Shown piece after piece: positions 42,926 to 50,441 of a stretch of DNA of 64,000 nucleotides. The number at the start of each line of letters is the position of its first letter. The first letter of the stretch is position 1. The position numbers and the translations under genes were made by a program. The notes under the pieces were generated by a model. The model was given only the letters and a program-made list of their open reading frames with translations, ran no database searches and was not told where the DNA came from. Origin of the DNA: Sediminibacterium roseum (GTDB taxonomy: Bacteria; Bacteroidota; Bacteroidia; Chitinophagales; Chitinophagaceae). The stretch spans positions 1,490,325 to 1,554,324 of the forward strand of contig NZ_JAACJS010000015.1 of assembly GCF_009939005.1 (NCBI RefSeq), read 5' to 3'.

Positions 42926-42964
42926 GGCCTCGTAAATGTGTAATTTACGAGGTCTTTTTATTTT
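42926..42964 (+). terminator. Strong intrinsic terminator of the tRNA-like RNA
   Basis: GGCCTCGTAAAT and ATTTACGAGGTC form a 12-position stem (one G-T) around GTGTA, followed by TTTTTATTTT. It lies 19 bases beyond the tRNA-like 3' end and supports the existence of a transcribed plus-strand RNA there. Confidence 0.85.
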
Positions 42965-43051
42965 CCGGATCCTATCGAACCATTTGAATAATGACCTTTT
43001 GAACAAACCAACTCCGGACTTCTAAACAAAGCCACCTGCCACGCCGCTTTC

Positions 43052-43059
43052 TACTTTTG
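43052..43059 (+). promoter_or_regulatory. -7 promoter box of the SDR gene
   Basis: TACTTTTG is an exact TAnnTTTG match ending 20 bases before the ATG at 43080. Confidence 0.55.
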
Positions 43060-43079
43060 TTCCAACAAAATCAGTAAAC

Positions 43080-44072
43080 ATGGAACAAGACAATTACCAG
43101 GGAGCTTTGCAACAACCTACAGGCTCAGGCTTCAACGCAGAATCAACAACCGCCGATGTGATCAAAGGGATCAACCTTACGGGAAAAATTGCCATCGTAA
43201 CCGGCGGCAATACCGGGATTGGCCTGGAGACAACGAAAACGCTGGCAGCAGCGGGTGCAACCGTAATAGTGCCTGCAAGAGATACCGAAAAGGCCAGGAA
43301 AAACCTTTTCAACATAGCCCATGTTGAGATAATGCCAATGGATTTAATGAACCCGTTATCCATTGATACTTTCGCCAATCATTTTCTTGCTTCCGGCAGA
43401 CAACTAGATTTGCTGATCAACAATGCCGGCATCATGTGGGTGCCACTTCGCCGGGATGAACGTGGCATCGAATCGCAGCTGGCTACCAATTACCTGGCGC
43501 TATTTCAACTTACGGCAAGGCTATGGCCCGCGCTGAAAAAAGCCAATGGCGCGAGGGTTGTCAATGTGTCTTCTCGCGGACATCATTTTGCTCCTTTCAA
43601 TTTTGAAGACCCTAATTTTCTGAATAGGGAATATGAAACATTATTGGGTTACGGCCAATCGAAAACCGCCGTTAATCTTTTTTCAGTGGAACTCGACCAT
43701 CGCGCCTGCGATCATAACGTAAGGGTATATGCTGTACATCCCGGTTCTATCGGCGGCACAGAACTTGGAAGGGAAGCGCCATTGGAACTGTTTCAGAAAA
43801 TGGGTTTTGTAGACGCAGATGGAAATATGCTCCCGGAAGTGGCTGCTTCATTAAAAACAATTCCGCAAGGCGCCGCCACAACCATCTGGTGTGCAACCTC
43901 GGCCTTATTAAACCATATCGGCGGTGTATATTGTGAGGATGCAGACATCGCTCACCTTTCTGCCGAAGCCGCCCATCCACGGGGCGTAAACCCTTATTCG
44001 CTGGATGAAGCCACTGCAAAAAAACTCTGGGCGCTTACCGAAGAAATGACTGGAATCACATTTAACCCGTAG
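43080..44072 (+). CDS. Short-chain dehydrogenase/reductase (SDR)
   Basis: 330 residues. The Rossmann motif is IVTGGNTGIGLETT near residue 40, the structural NNAG is LLINNAGIMW, the serine is in VVNVSSRGHH and the active-site pair is YGQSKTAV (YxxxK). The fold and length resemble the retinol-dehydrogenase/WWOX-like SDR group. It uses NAD(P)(H) to oxidise or reduce an alcohol/carbonyl; the substrate is unknown. An AraC regulator follows 124 bases downstream in the same direction and may control it. Confidence 0.9.
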   Translation: MEQDNYQGALQQPTGSGFNAESTTADVIKGINLTGKIAIVTGGNTGIGLETTKTLAAAGATVIVPARDTEKARKNLFNIAHVEIMPMDLMNPLSIDTFANHFLASGRQLDLLINNAGIMWVPLRRDERGIESQLATNYLALFQLTARLWPALKKANGARVVNVSSRGHHFAPFNFEDPNFLNREYETLLGYGQSKTAVNLFSVELDHRACDHNVRVYAVHPGSIGGTELGREAPLELFQKMGFVDADGNMLPEVAASLKTIPQGAATTIWCATSALLNHIGGVYCEDADIAHLSAEAAHPRGVNPYSLDEATAKKLWALTEEMTGITFNP

Positions 44073-44196
44073 CATTCATCAATTCCATCCGAAGGACTAC
44101 AACAGCCGTTCAACCTGCTGGTCTTGCCCGTTTAAACAAAGGGTGTATTGGCAATGCTCTATTTTCGCGCCAGGGATTGCCTTAAAAAATAAAATT

Positions 44197-45006
44197 ATGG
44201 AATACAGGGCCCGTTACATTACCGAAGACATAAAACTCTCGAGTTACGACGACAAATTTTTCAAGTCGGATATTATGTTCGAGCACCACATGCTTGTATG
44301 GTTTCTTTCCGGAGAAACCAAGATCGTACAGGCGGATGCCACTTATTTTTTTACCAAAGGCGATATCTTCCTGATCCCGAGAAACCAACTGGCAACAATC
44401 ATTAACTATCCCAAAGACGGACAACCACATAAAACAGTAGTGATGCACTTATCAACAAACAGGCTCCAGCACTTTTACGCTGCCAGGAATATAAAACCAC
44501 TGCCTCTGAAATCACCAAAAATATTCAGCTTCAGCCGGCATCCGTTGCTGGAAAGCTGCCTTGCTTCGCTCATCCCTTATTTTGACATGGAGGATATCCC
44601 CGGTGATATCGCTTCCCTTAAGATCACTGAAGCCATCAGTATTCTCAGAACGCTCGATAAGGATATTGATCATGTGCTTGCCAACTTTGAAGAGCCTGGC
44701 AAAATAAACCTCGCAGACTATATGGAAAAAAACTTTATGTTCAACCTGCCATTGGAAAAATTCGGTTACCTGACTGGCAGAAGTATTTCAACATTCAAAC
44801 GCGACTTCAAGAAAGCGTTCAGCTCTACACCCCAACGATGGCTCACGCAAAAGAGACTGGAGCTCGCGCATTACCAGCTTACTGAAAAAAAGAAAAAGCC
44901 TTTGGATGTATGTTACGAAGTCGGTTTTGAAAACCTGTCGCACTTTTCGTTCGCTTTTAAAAAACAATTCGGGATAGCGCCCAGCCAACTGGTGGAACAG
45001 CAATAA
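44197..45006 (+). CDS. AraC-family transcriptional regulator
   Basis: 269 residues from the ATG at 44197. The N-terminal half is a cupin-like sensor (MLVWFLSGETKIVQADATYF, KGDIFLIPRNQLATI). The C-terminal ~100 residues contain two helix-turn-helix units: FGYLTGRSISTFKRDFKKAF and LDVCYEVGFENLSHFSFAFK, ending with FGIAPSQL. It probably activates the upstream SDR gene or related genes in response to a small molecule. A longer frame from 44143 adds an implausible N-terminus. Confidence 0.9.
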   Translation: MEYRARYITEDIKLSSYDDKFFKSDIMFEHHMLVWFLSGETKIVQADATYFFTKGDIFLIPRNQLATIINYPKDGQPHKTVVMHLSTNRLQHFYAARNIKPLPLKSPKIFSFSRHPLLESCLASLIPYFDMEDIPGDIASLKITEAISILRTLDKDIDHVLANFEEPGKINLADYMEKNFMFNLPLEKFGYLTGRSISTFKRDFKKAFSSTPQRWLTQKRLELAHYQLTEKKKKPLDVCYEVGFENLSHFSFAFKKQFGIAPSQLVEQQ

Positions 45007-45130
45007 ATTTTTACCATCCCGGCACAACCTGAGCCATTTCGACTGCAGCAAAAAGCCGCAGGATCTAAATATCATCCCGCCTTTTTGAATGTCACTTACC
45101 AGCTTACACTTAAGTCTGGCAGCAACATGC

Positions 45131-45508
45131 TTACTGCGTTTGTTTACCTACCAACCGCCTCCCCAACTCCGGGAACCTGATCACCGCGGCTATCCATACC
45201 ATGCATTGTACGGCCACAGGCATGAATGCGGGCTGTCCGTGCTCAAGATGCGTAACGATCGCGCCACCCAGGTAGGCGGCCAGGAGCAATGTTCCCAGGA
45301 CTCCGGTGCGCGGAATGATGAATAGCGCGAGGGATACCAGTTCCAACAGGCCAATATAAAACATGGCTTTCGCTGTAAGACCAACCATCGCGGCATTGCG
45401 GGCCAGCTCTTCGCCGCCTTTTAACTTCATAGACGCGCTCATAAGGAGCACCAGGGCTACCAATGCGGTAAGCGACCAACCAACGATCGTTCTTGTTTTC
45501 TGACTCAT
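45131..45508 (-). CDS. DoxX-like membrane protein
   Basis: 125 residues from the ATG at 45508. Four hydrophobic segments fit the DoxX fold: WSLTALVALVLLMSASMKL with the typical S-x-x-K, MFYIGLLELVSLALFIIP, LGTLLLAAYLGGAIVTHLEH and MVWIAAVIRF. DoxX proteins are linked to thiol and redox stress in some bacteria. Its gene is divergent from an HxlR regulator, and both promoters overlap a large palindrome, so it is almost certainly the regulator's target. Confidence 0.85.
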   Translation of the reverse strand: MSQKTRTIVGWSLTALVALVLLMSASMKLKGGEELARNAAMVGLTAKAMFYIGLLELVSLALFIIPRTGVLGTLLLAAYLGGAIVTHLEHGQPAFMPVAVQCMVWIAAVIRFPELGRRLVGKQTQ

Positions 45509-45526
45509 ATTTTTTGATTTGAACAG

Positions 45527-45534
45527 CAAAGCTA
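45527..45534 (-). promoter_or_regulatory. -7 promoter box of the doxX-like gene
   Basis: On the minus strand TAGCTTTG matches TAnnTTTG exactly, 18 bases before the ATG at 45508. The expected -33 region falls inside the palindrome at 45555-45602. Confidence 0.65.
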
Positions 45535-45536
45535 CC

Positions 45537-45602
45537 TACCTTTGGTATCTAAAGGATAGCAGTATCCAAAAGGATACCGGTATCCTTTTGGATACTGCTA
45601 TC
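45537..45602. promoter_or_regulatory. HxlR-type operator array: 48-bp perfect palindrome
   Basis: 45555-45602 is a perfect 48-bp palindrome centred between 45578 and 45579. It contains two 16-bp sites, GTATCC-AAAA-GGATAC (45562-45577) and GTATCC-TTTT-GGATAC (45580-45595), 18 bases apart on centre, plus a degenerate half-site pair GTATC...GATAG at 45545-45559. A plus-strand TACCTTTG box (45537-45544) for hxlR directly precedes it. The regulator would cover both divergent promoters. Confidence 0.8.
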
Positions 45603-45620
45603 AATCAAATCTTAAAAAGA

Positions 45621-45980
45621 ATGGATCACAAAACACACCTACACACCAGCGAGGCCTGCACACGCAGCATTGCCGCTGTGCGTGATACATTGTACGTACT
45701 GAATGGGAAATGGAAACTGCCCATCATCATCGCGCTGATGAGCGGGCCAAAACGCTTCAAGGACCTGCAACGCTCGCTAAACGAGATCACGCCTAAGATC
45801 CTTTCAAAAGAATTAAAGGAGCTTGAGCTGAATGAATTCGTTACACGAACGGTTTACGACACCTCGCCCGTTACGGTTGAATACGCCCTTACCAAATACA
45901 GCCAATCGCTCAACAGCATCATCGAAGCCATGAGCAACTGGGGTATGCAGCACAGGAAAAGACTGATGAAAAGATCGTGA
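45621..45980 (+). CDS. HxlR-family transcriptional regulator
   Basis: 119 residues from the ATG at 45621; an upstream frame to 45519 runs through the operator and is rejected. The single cysteine-containing N-terminus EACTRSIAAVRDTLYVLNGKW and the winged helix (KRFKDLQRSLNEITPKILSK, LKELELNEFVTRTVYDTSPV) match HxlR/YodB proteins, many of which sense quinones or aldehydes through cysteine. It is divergent from the DoxX-like gene and likely represses both through the palindrome. Confidence 0.92.
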   Translation: MDHKTHLHTSEACTRSIAAVRDTLYVLNGKWKLPIIIALMSGPKRFKDLQRSLNEITPKILSKELKELELNEFVTRTVYDTSPVTVEYALTKYSQSLNSIIEAMSNWGMQHRKRLMKRS

Positions 45981-46014
45981 ACCGTATACGAACTTACGGT
46001 CCACGATCGATGTT

Positions 46015-48165
46015 TTATAATCGCAGCTTCACGCCTCCATTCACTACAAATCCATCAACCGGCGCATAAATGTCTTTGAACACCGGGTTTGATGCAGCAC
46101 CTGTGTAAATAGATCCGTAACGCGTTTGCCTTGTATCGGTGAAGTTTTCGAAATTGATGAACAGCGAAACATGCTCCCATGTTTTTTCTCCCATCAAACC
46201 AAAAGTCCAGTAGGCGCGTCCGGTTGTGCCATCGTTCAATCCCTGTTTACTGAAAAAATAAGCCTCGAAGCCGATCTTTAGTTTTCCTTCCTGCTCATAC
46301 ATCAACACATTGTTCAACCTGTGGCGAGCCGTCAGCGGCAACCACAGAAGCGTGTTGTTGAAATGCGTGTTCACATCCGCATAAGTGTAGCCCACAAACA
46401 GTTTGATGTCGTCGTACACAAAACGAAGGTTCGTCTCCATTCCCTTTGTATCAATGTGGCCATTGGCGTTTACAAACTGGTACGCACCGGCTGTCGACAA
46501 AACAAGGGGCCGGTTCAGACGTGTATAAAAAAACAACTGGTTCGCGGTGAAGCCAACAGCGCCGATCTTTGTTCGGTAGTTGAGATCAAAGTTGGCACCT
46601 GCGGAACGTTCGTCTTTTGTTGCCGATTTATCGATCGGCAGTATTGCCTGGAACTGCGTGCGCTCCGCTTCTTCGTTGAATACAGTCGGGATCTTGTAAC
46701 CTAGCCCGCCACCCAAACGCGCAGTTACCTGCGCAGACAATTTCATCATCGCCGAAAAACGCGGCAACCATTCAATGCCGTAGTCGCGGGTATGATCCGC
46801 ACGCAAACCCGTTTCGAGCGTGAACGCTTTTACAGGCGACCATGTATGCTGAACAAATGCGCCGATGGTGCTGTAGTGGTAATTGCGAAGGATGGTTGTG
46901 GTTTGTTTGTCTTCGTCAAAATCATCCGTAAGAAAATTAGCGCCCACCACCCATTGTGTTTTTTTGTATTGCACATTGTAGGTGGCCTCTGTAAAACCCG
47001 ATAATTGCGTTCCGCTGAAAACATAGCCCGGCACTTCTATCAAACGTTTGAAACGGCTGTAACTGTTCTTGAAATTCAATTGTGAATGATCGGTGAGCTT
47101 GTGCGTTACCTGCAGTTGCGTGGTAAAACGATCGGTATTGTTCTTTTCAAAATAACCCGGGCCTTCGTTCTTTATAAATGCCATGCTGCCCCCGATACGC
47201 TTCTCTGTTACATAACTGAACCCGATATTGGCCGTTGTGTTCTTACCATACCAGAACAATTTCGGATTGATCGTATACCGCTCAAAAGAAGGGATTGCCG
47301 TAAAACCAATCGATGCAGGATCATATGCCTTCGATGAGTTGGAAGATGCAAAAACAGTAACACCAGTTGTTTTAAACTTCTCACTGTAAAAACCACTGAG
47401 GTCGAGTCCGCCGGCAGATGTTCCATTGGCTACAAAAGACAGTTCCTTTTTCTGCCCGGGTGTTTTGGATACCAGGTTCACGAGGCCCGCAATCGCTCCA
47501 CCGCCGTATAAGGTAGACGATGATCCTTTCACCACTTCGATCTGTCTGAGGTCGAGCGGCGCCACCTGCATCAGGCTCAGCCCGCCTGAAAAGCCCGCGT
47601 ACAAAGGAAATCCATCGCGCAGTACCTGCGTGTATCTTCCATCGAGTCCCTGTATGCGTATGCTTGAGTTGTAGGATGTGGCTGATGTTTGCTGTGTTTG
47701 AATACCCGTGCTTTCGCTCAGCAGCATCCTGATATCGCCGGGTTTCATGTTTGCTTTTTCGTTGAGCTCTTCTCCCGAGATCGTTTCAACACGTGTTGGA
47801 ATATCGCTGATCGAACGGCTGGTTCTTGTTGCGGTAACGATCACCTCTTCCTCTTCGTGCGTTTCTTCTTCCAGTTCAATCTCAAATGCGCCCGTGTTGT
47901 TTTGCGGAACCATAACCTGGATCTCTTTCTCCATCATCCCAACAAAAACCACGCGCACGGTATAGTTGCCTGCGGGCAGGTTTGTAAAAGAGGCAATGCC
48001 GGCGCTGTCTGTAACCGCATTTTTATTGGCCGGTGCAATGGTTACCGATGCGCCGCCGAGCGCCTGCCCGTTCTCTTTGCTCTTTACAGAAAGCCTGAGG
48101 CTATGCTGCGCCTGCGCAAACGTATACGCAAACAGCAGCATACCTGTGATAAGTATATGCTTCAT
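46015..48165 (-). CDS. TonB-dependent outer-membrane receptor
   Basis: 716 residues. A signal peptide (LLFAYTFAQAQ) is followed by a carboxypeptidase-regulatory-like domain (residues ~20-100), the plug domain (IRMLLSESTGIQTQQTSATS, LYGGGAIAGLVNLVSKTPG) and a beta-barrel ending in VNGGVKLRL with a terminal hydrophobic residue. It imports a metal complex or cofactor using TonB energy. The co-directional cysteine-rich DUF6660 gene upstream hints at a metal substrate, such as copper or iron; this is inference. A terminator-like hairpin separates the two genes. Confidence 0.92.
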   Translation of the reverse strand: MKHILITGMLLFAYTFAQAQHSLRLSVKSKENGQALGGASVTIAPANKNAVTDSAGIASFTNLPAGNYTVRVVFVGMMEKEIQVMVPQNNTGAFEIELEEETHEEEEVIVTATRTSRSISDIPTRVETISGEELNEKANMKPGDIRMLLSESTGIQTQQTSATSYNSSIRIQGLDGRYTQVLRDGFPLYAGFSGGLSLMQVAPLDLRQIEVVKGSSSTLYGGGAIAGLVNLVSKTPGQKKELSFVANGTSAGGLDLSGFYSEKFKTTGVTVFASSNSSKAYDPASIGFTAIPSFERYTINPKLFWYGKNTTANIGFSYVTEKRIGGSMAFIKNEGPGYFEKNNTDRFTTQLQVTHKLTDHSQLNFKNSYSRFKRLIEVPGYVFSGTQLSGFTEATYNVQYKKTQWVVGANFLTDDFDEDKQTTTILRNYHYSTIGAFVQHTWSPVKAFTLETGLRADHTRDYGIEWLPRFSAMMKLSAQVTARLGGGLGYKIPTVFNEEAERTQFQAILPIDKSATKDERSAGANFDLNYRTKIGAVGFTANQLFFYTRLNRPLVLSTAGAYQFVNANGHIDTKGMETNLRFVYDDIKLFVGYTYADVNTHFNNTLLWLPLTARHRLNNVLMYEQEGKLKIGFEAYFFSKQGLNDGTTGRAYWTFGLMGEKTWEHVSLFINFENFTDTRQTRYGSIYTGAASNPVFKDIYAPVDGFVVNGGVKLRL

Positions 48166-48182
48166 ATTGATTATAAAAAATG

Positions 48183-48214
48183 AAAAAAATGTTTACCGTT
48201 ATGCGTAAACATTT
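48183..48214 (-). terminator. Terminator-like hairpin between the DUF6660 and TonB receptor genes
   Basis: On the minus strand AAATGTTTAC-GCATAACG-GTAAACATTT has perfect 10-base arms and is followed by a T-run. It overlaps the stop codon of the DUF6660 gene and ends 18 bases before the receptor ATG, so it may attenuate read-through. Confidence 0.6.
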
Positions 48215-48576
48215 CGCGGCGGCTTGAAAAAAGAATTGCGGTAGCCGGGGCCGAAGCTGGATGAGTGATCAACATATTCCGGCGTTACATCAAATACAGC
48301 GGGCGATACCACCATTGTTTCCTGTTTGCAGGCAAATCCATGACAGGTTGAACAGGTAGAAAAAGGTGAACAATTGCCGCACTCTTTAAACGGATCCTGG
48401 TTTTTTGCGGTCATTTCCGTTTCCTCGCAATTGTCAAACAAACAACAGGGCGCAACGGCACAAAACAGGATGCAGAATGATAATATGTAAGCCAGCAGTT
48501 TCAACCCCGCGAAGATATGGAATGATGTATTCTGTGGCCTTTTTGGTTTTTTAACTTGTTTAACATCTTTGATCAT
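48199..48576 (-). CDS. Cysteine-rich DUF6660-like exported protein
   Basis: 125 residues. A basic N-terminus precedes a signal or anchor segment (LLAYILSFCILFCAVAPCC). Cysteine-rich motifs follow: CCLFDNC and ECGNCSPFSTCSTCHGFAC, the latter like the CSPFCxCxCC pattern of DUF6660 proteins. Such clusters suggest metal binding. It lies just upstream of a TonB-dependent receptor, and together they may handle a transition metal. The family assignment is from memory of the cysteine pattern, not a search. Confidence 0.7.
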   Translation of the reverse strand: MIKDVKQVKKPKRPQNTSFHIFAGLKLLAYILSFCILFCAVAPCCLFDNCEETEMTAKNQDPFKECGNCSPFSTCSTCHGFACKQETMVVSPAVFDVTPEYVDHSSSFGPGYRNSFFKPPRNVYA

Positions 48577-48642
48577 GCAATCACTCGTTGCCGGCGCTAT
48601 GGGTGGAACGATTGTTGTAAAGATTTAATAAAATCTATTTCT

Positions 48643-48954
48643 ATGTCCCAATACGCGCTCAATACCCGCTTCAGCGCCCATCCAGACAAGGGCGATGAGC
48701 TTTTAAGCCTGCTTATGAAGGCCAATAACATTGTATCTGCTGCCAAGGGCTGCAGGTTGTACCTGATCAGCCATGAGGCCGAAGACAAAGATGTTTTTTG
48801 GGTCAATGAGCTGTGGGACACCCGCGAGGACCATGCCATTTCTTTAGCGCTCGATGGCAGCAAAGAGCTGATGGTTGAAGCGGCCCATATTCTCGCACAT
48901 GAGCCGAAGCAGGTTGTGCTTACGCCGGTGGGTGGCAAAGGGGCCGAGGGGTAG
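48643..48954 (+). CDS. Antibiotic biosynthesis monooxygenase (ABM)-family protein
   Basis: 103 residues from the ATG at 48643. The ferredoxin-like ABM fold is seen in NTRFSAHPDKGDELLSLLMK, GCRLYLISHEAEDKDVFWVN and ELWDTREDHAISLAL, the last being the family's conserved E-x-W segment. Small ABM proteins are often quinol monooxygenases or act on reactive aromatic compounds. There is no obvious partner; it is 61 bases before trmB. Confidence 0.85.
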   Translation: MSQYALNTRFSAHPDKGDELLSLLMKANNIVSAAKGCRLYLISHEAEDKDVFWVNELWDTREDHAISLALDGSKELMVEAAHILAHEPKQVVLTPVGGKGAEG

Positions 48955-49001
48955 CTGTCTCACGCCACGCCGAATTCAGGGATCTTAACCTTCAAAGTCC
49001 G

Positions 49002-49009
49002 TATTTTTG
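49002..49009 (+). promoter_or_regulatory. -7 promoter box of trmB
   Basis: TATTTTTG matches TAnnTTTG exactly, ending 6 bases before the ATG at 49016, so the leader would be absent or nearly so. Confidence 0.5.
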
Positions 49010-49015
49010 TTCTTC

Positions 49016-49720
49016 ATGGGACAAAAAAAACTCATCCGTTTCGAGGCCATCAGGCATTTTCCAAATGTGCTGGAGTATCCGCAGGATATGAAAGGAAAGT
49101 GGAAGGAATTTTTCAGGAACGATGCGCCGCTGACGCTGGAGCTTGCCTGCGGAAAAGGCGAGTACGCTGTGGGGCTCGCAAGGCTGTATACAGACAGGAA
49201 TTTCATTGGCATCGATATCAAGGGTAACCGGATCTGGCGCGGCGCGAAAACGGCGCTGGATGAGGGCTTGCAGCATGTTGCGTTCATCCGTTCGCACATC
49301 GACAAGATCACGGATTATTTTGCAAGGAACGAAGTGGCAGAGATCTGGATCACTTTCCCCGATCCCCAACTGCGTGCATCGCGCGCCAAAAAAAGATTGA
49401 CCCATCCGAAATTCCTCAGGCTCTACCAGCAGATCATCCGGGAGGATGGATTGATCAACCTGAAAACGGATAGTCCCGACCTGTATCGGTTTACCCTTGC
49501 CGTGATCCATTTATTTGAACTCGAAGTTGTTGAACAAACCGATCATGTTTACCAGCAGGAGACGGTTAAACCCGAGCTGCAGATCAAAACGCATTACGAA
49601 GGATTGGATATTGCGCAGAGCAACCGGATCCACTATGTTTGTTTCCGTATCAACAAACCATTGCCGGTAGAAAAAGACGAAGTTTTAAAACAGATGTTCC
49701 GTGAGCAAGACGCTGATTGA
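49016..49720 (+). CDS. trmB: tRNA (guanine-N7)-methyltransferase TrmB
   Basis: 234 residues from the ATG at 49016. The SAM-binding start is LELACGKGEYAVGLARLY, followed by NFIGIDIKGNRIWRGAK, the WITFPDPQLR motif diagnostic of TrmB, and RLTHPKFLRLYQQII. It methylates G46 in the variable loop of tRNAs. Its end overlaps the start of the DUF5522 gene by 20 bases, which suggests coupled translation. Confidence 0.94.
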   Translation: MGQKKLIRFEAIRHFPNVLEYPQDMKGKWKEFFRNDAPLTLELACGKGEYAVGLARLYTDRNFIGIDIKGNRIWRGAKTALDEGLQHVAFIRSHIDKITDYFARNEVAEIWITFPDPQLRASRAKKRLTHPKFLRLYQQIIREDGLINLKTDSPDLYRFTLAVIHLFELEVVEQTDHVYQQETVKPELQIKTHYEGLDIAQSNRIHYVCFRINKPLPVEKDEVLKQMFREQDAD

Positions 49721-49895
49721 AGGTGTTGACTTCTACTACGACGATCGTGGTTTTATGGTGCTCACCGAAAAATACCATGTTGAAAAGGGGTATTGCTGTG
49801 GTTTGGGGTGCAGGCATTGTCCGTACAACTATGAGTCCGTGCCGGAACCTACACGCACGCAACTCCTTTCAAAACGAAACAAAACTCCAGAATAA
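49701..49895 (+). CDS. DUF5522-family small cysteine protein
   Basis: 64 residues from a GTG start. The motif YYDDRGFMVLTEKYHVEKGY then CCGLGCRHCPYNY is that of DUF5522, with four cysteines (CCxxxCxxC) that may bind a metal. The family is widespread and unassigned. It overlaps trmB by 20 bases and is followed by a dispersed inverted repeat at 49898. Confidence 0.85.
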   Translation: MSKTLIEGVDFYYDDRGFMVLTEKYHVEKGYCCGLGCRHCPYNYESVPEPTRTQLLSKRNKTPE

Positions 49896-49897
49896 GA

Positions 49898-49995
49898 GTT
49901 GATGCCACAGATTTCACGGATTGACAAAGTTATTAATGAGCGTCCCCTCACCTTAGCGATCAACCGTGTAAATCCGTGAAATCTGTGGCATCAAC
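49898..49995. repeat. Dispersed inverted repeat with perfect 25-bp arms (second copy)
   Basis: Positions 49898-49922 and 49971-49995 are exact reverse complements over 25 bases around a 48-base centre. The arm includes TGCCACAGATTTCACGGATT; its first 14 bases match the arm of the element at 33664. It starts 2 bases after the DUF5522 stop codon. Confidence 0.75.
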
Positions 49996-50033
49996 ACCCG
50001 AATTTGCTACCTTTCCAAACACAAATACACAAG

Positions 50034-50423
50034 TTGCCCCATAAAAAAACCACCCCTGAAAAAATAAAATCGGTTTTACCCAGCGGAAGAACCGATACCA
50101 GTTTTTTTGAACAGGTATACGATGTTGCGCGACAGGTGCCGCGTGGGCGTGTTACATCCTACGGGGCCATCGCTGCCTATCTTGGTGCAGCAAAGAGCGC
50201 GCGTATGGTTGGCTGGGCGATGAATGGCGCGTTTCATGTTAAGCCCCCGGTTCCCGCGCACCGCGTTGTAAACCGCAACGGTATGTTATCAGGCAAAATG
50301 CATTTTTCAACACCCACTAAAATGGAGGAGTTGCTGAAGAAAGAAAAGATCAGCGTAAAGAACGATGCGGTCGTGGATTTCGAAAAAAAATTCTGGGATC
50401 CCTCGGTAGAGCTGGAACTCTGA
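50034..50423 (+). CDS. Alkyltransferase-like protein (MGMT family without the active cysteine)
   Basis: 129 residues from a TTG at 50034, chosen because a TACCTTTC -7-like box ends 18 bases before it. The protein matches the DNA-binding domain of O6-methylguanine methyltransferases (GRVTSYGAIAAYLGAAKSAR, MVGWAMNG), but the active-site PCHRV is PAHRV (P74-V78), as in alkyltransferase-like proteins. These bind O6-alkylguanine and direct nucleotide-excision repair rather than removing the alkyl group. The C-terminal FWDPSVELEL resembles Bacteroidota relatives. Confidence 0.85.
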   Translation: MPHKKTTPEKIKSVLPSGRTDTSFFEQVYDVARQVPRGRVTSYGAIAAYLGAAKSARMVGWAMNGAFHVKPPVPAHRVVNRNGMLSGKMHFSTPTKMEELLKKEKISVKNDAVVDFEKKFWDPSVELEL

Positions 50424-50441
50424 GAAGGGGCGCTCCGAACC

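Noticed and set aside
50004..50033. Upstream TTG start at 50004 for the alkyltransferase-like gene
   Set aside because: A -7-like box (50008-50015) lies inside that extension, and the added residues are not typical of the family.
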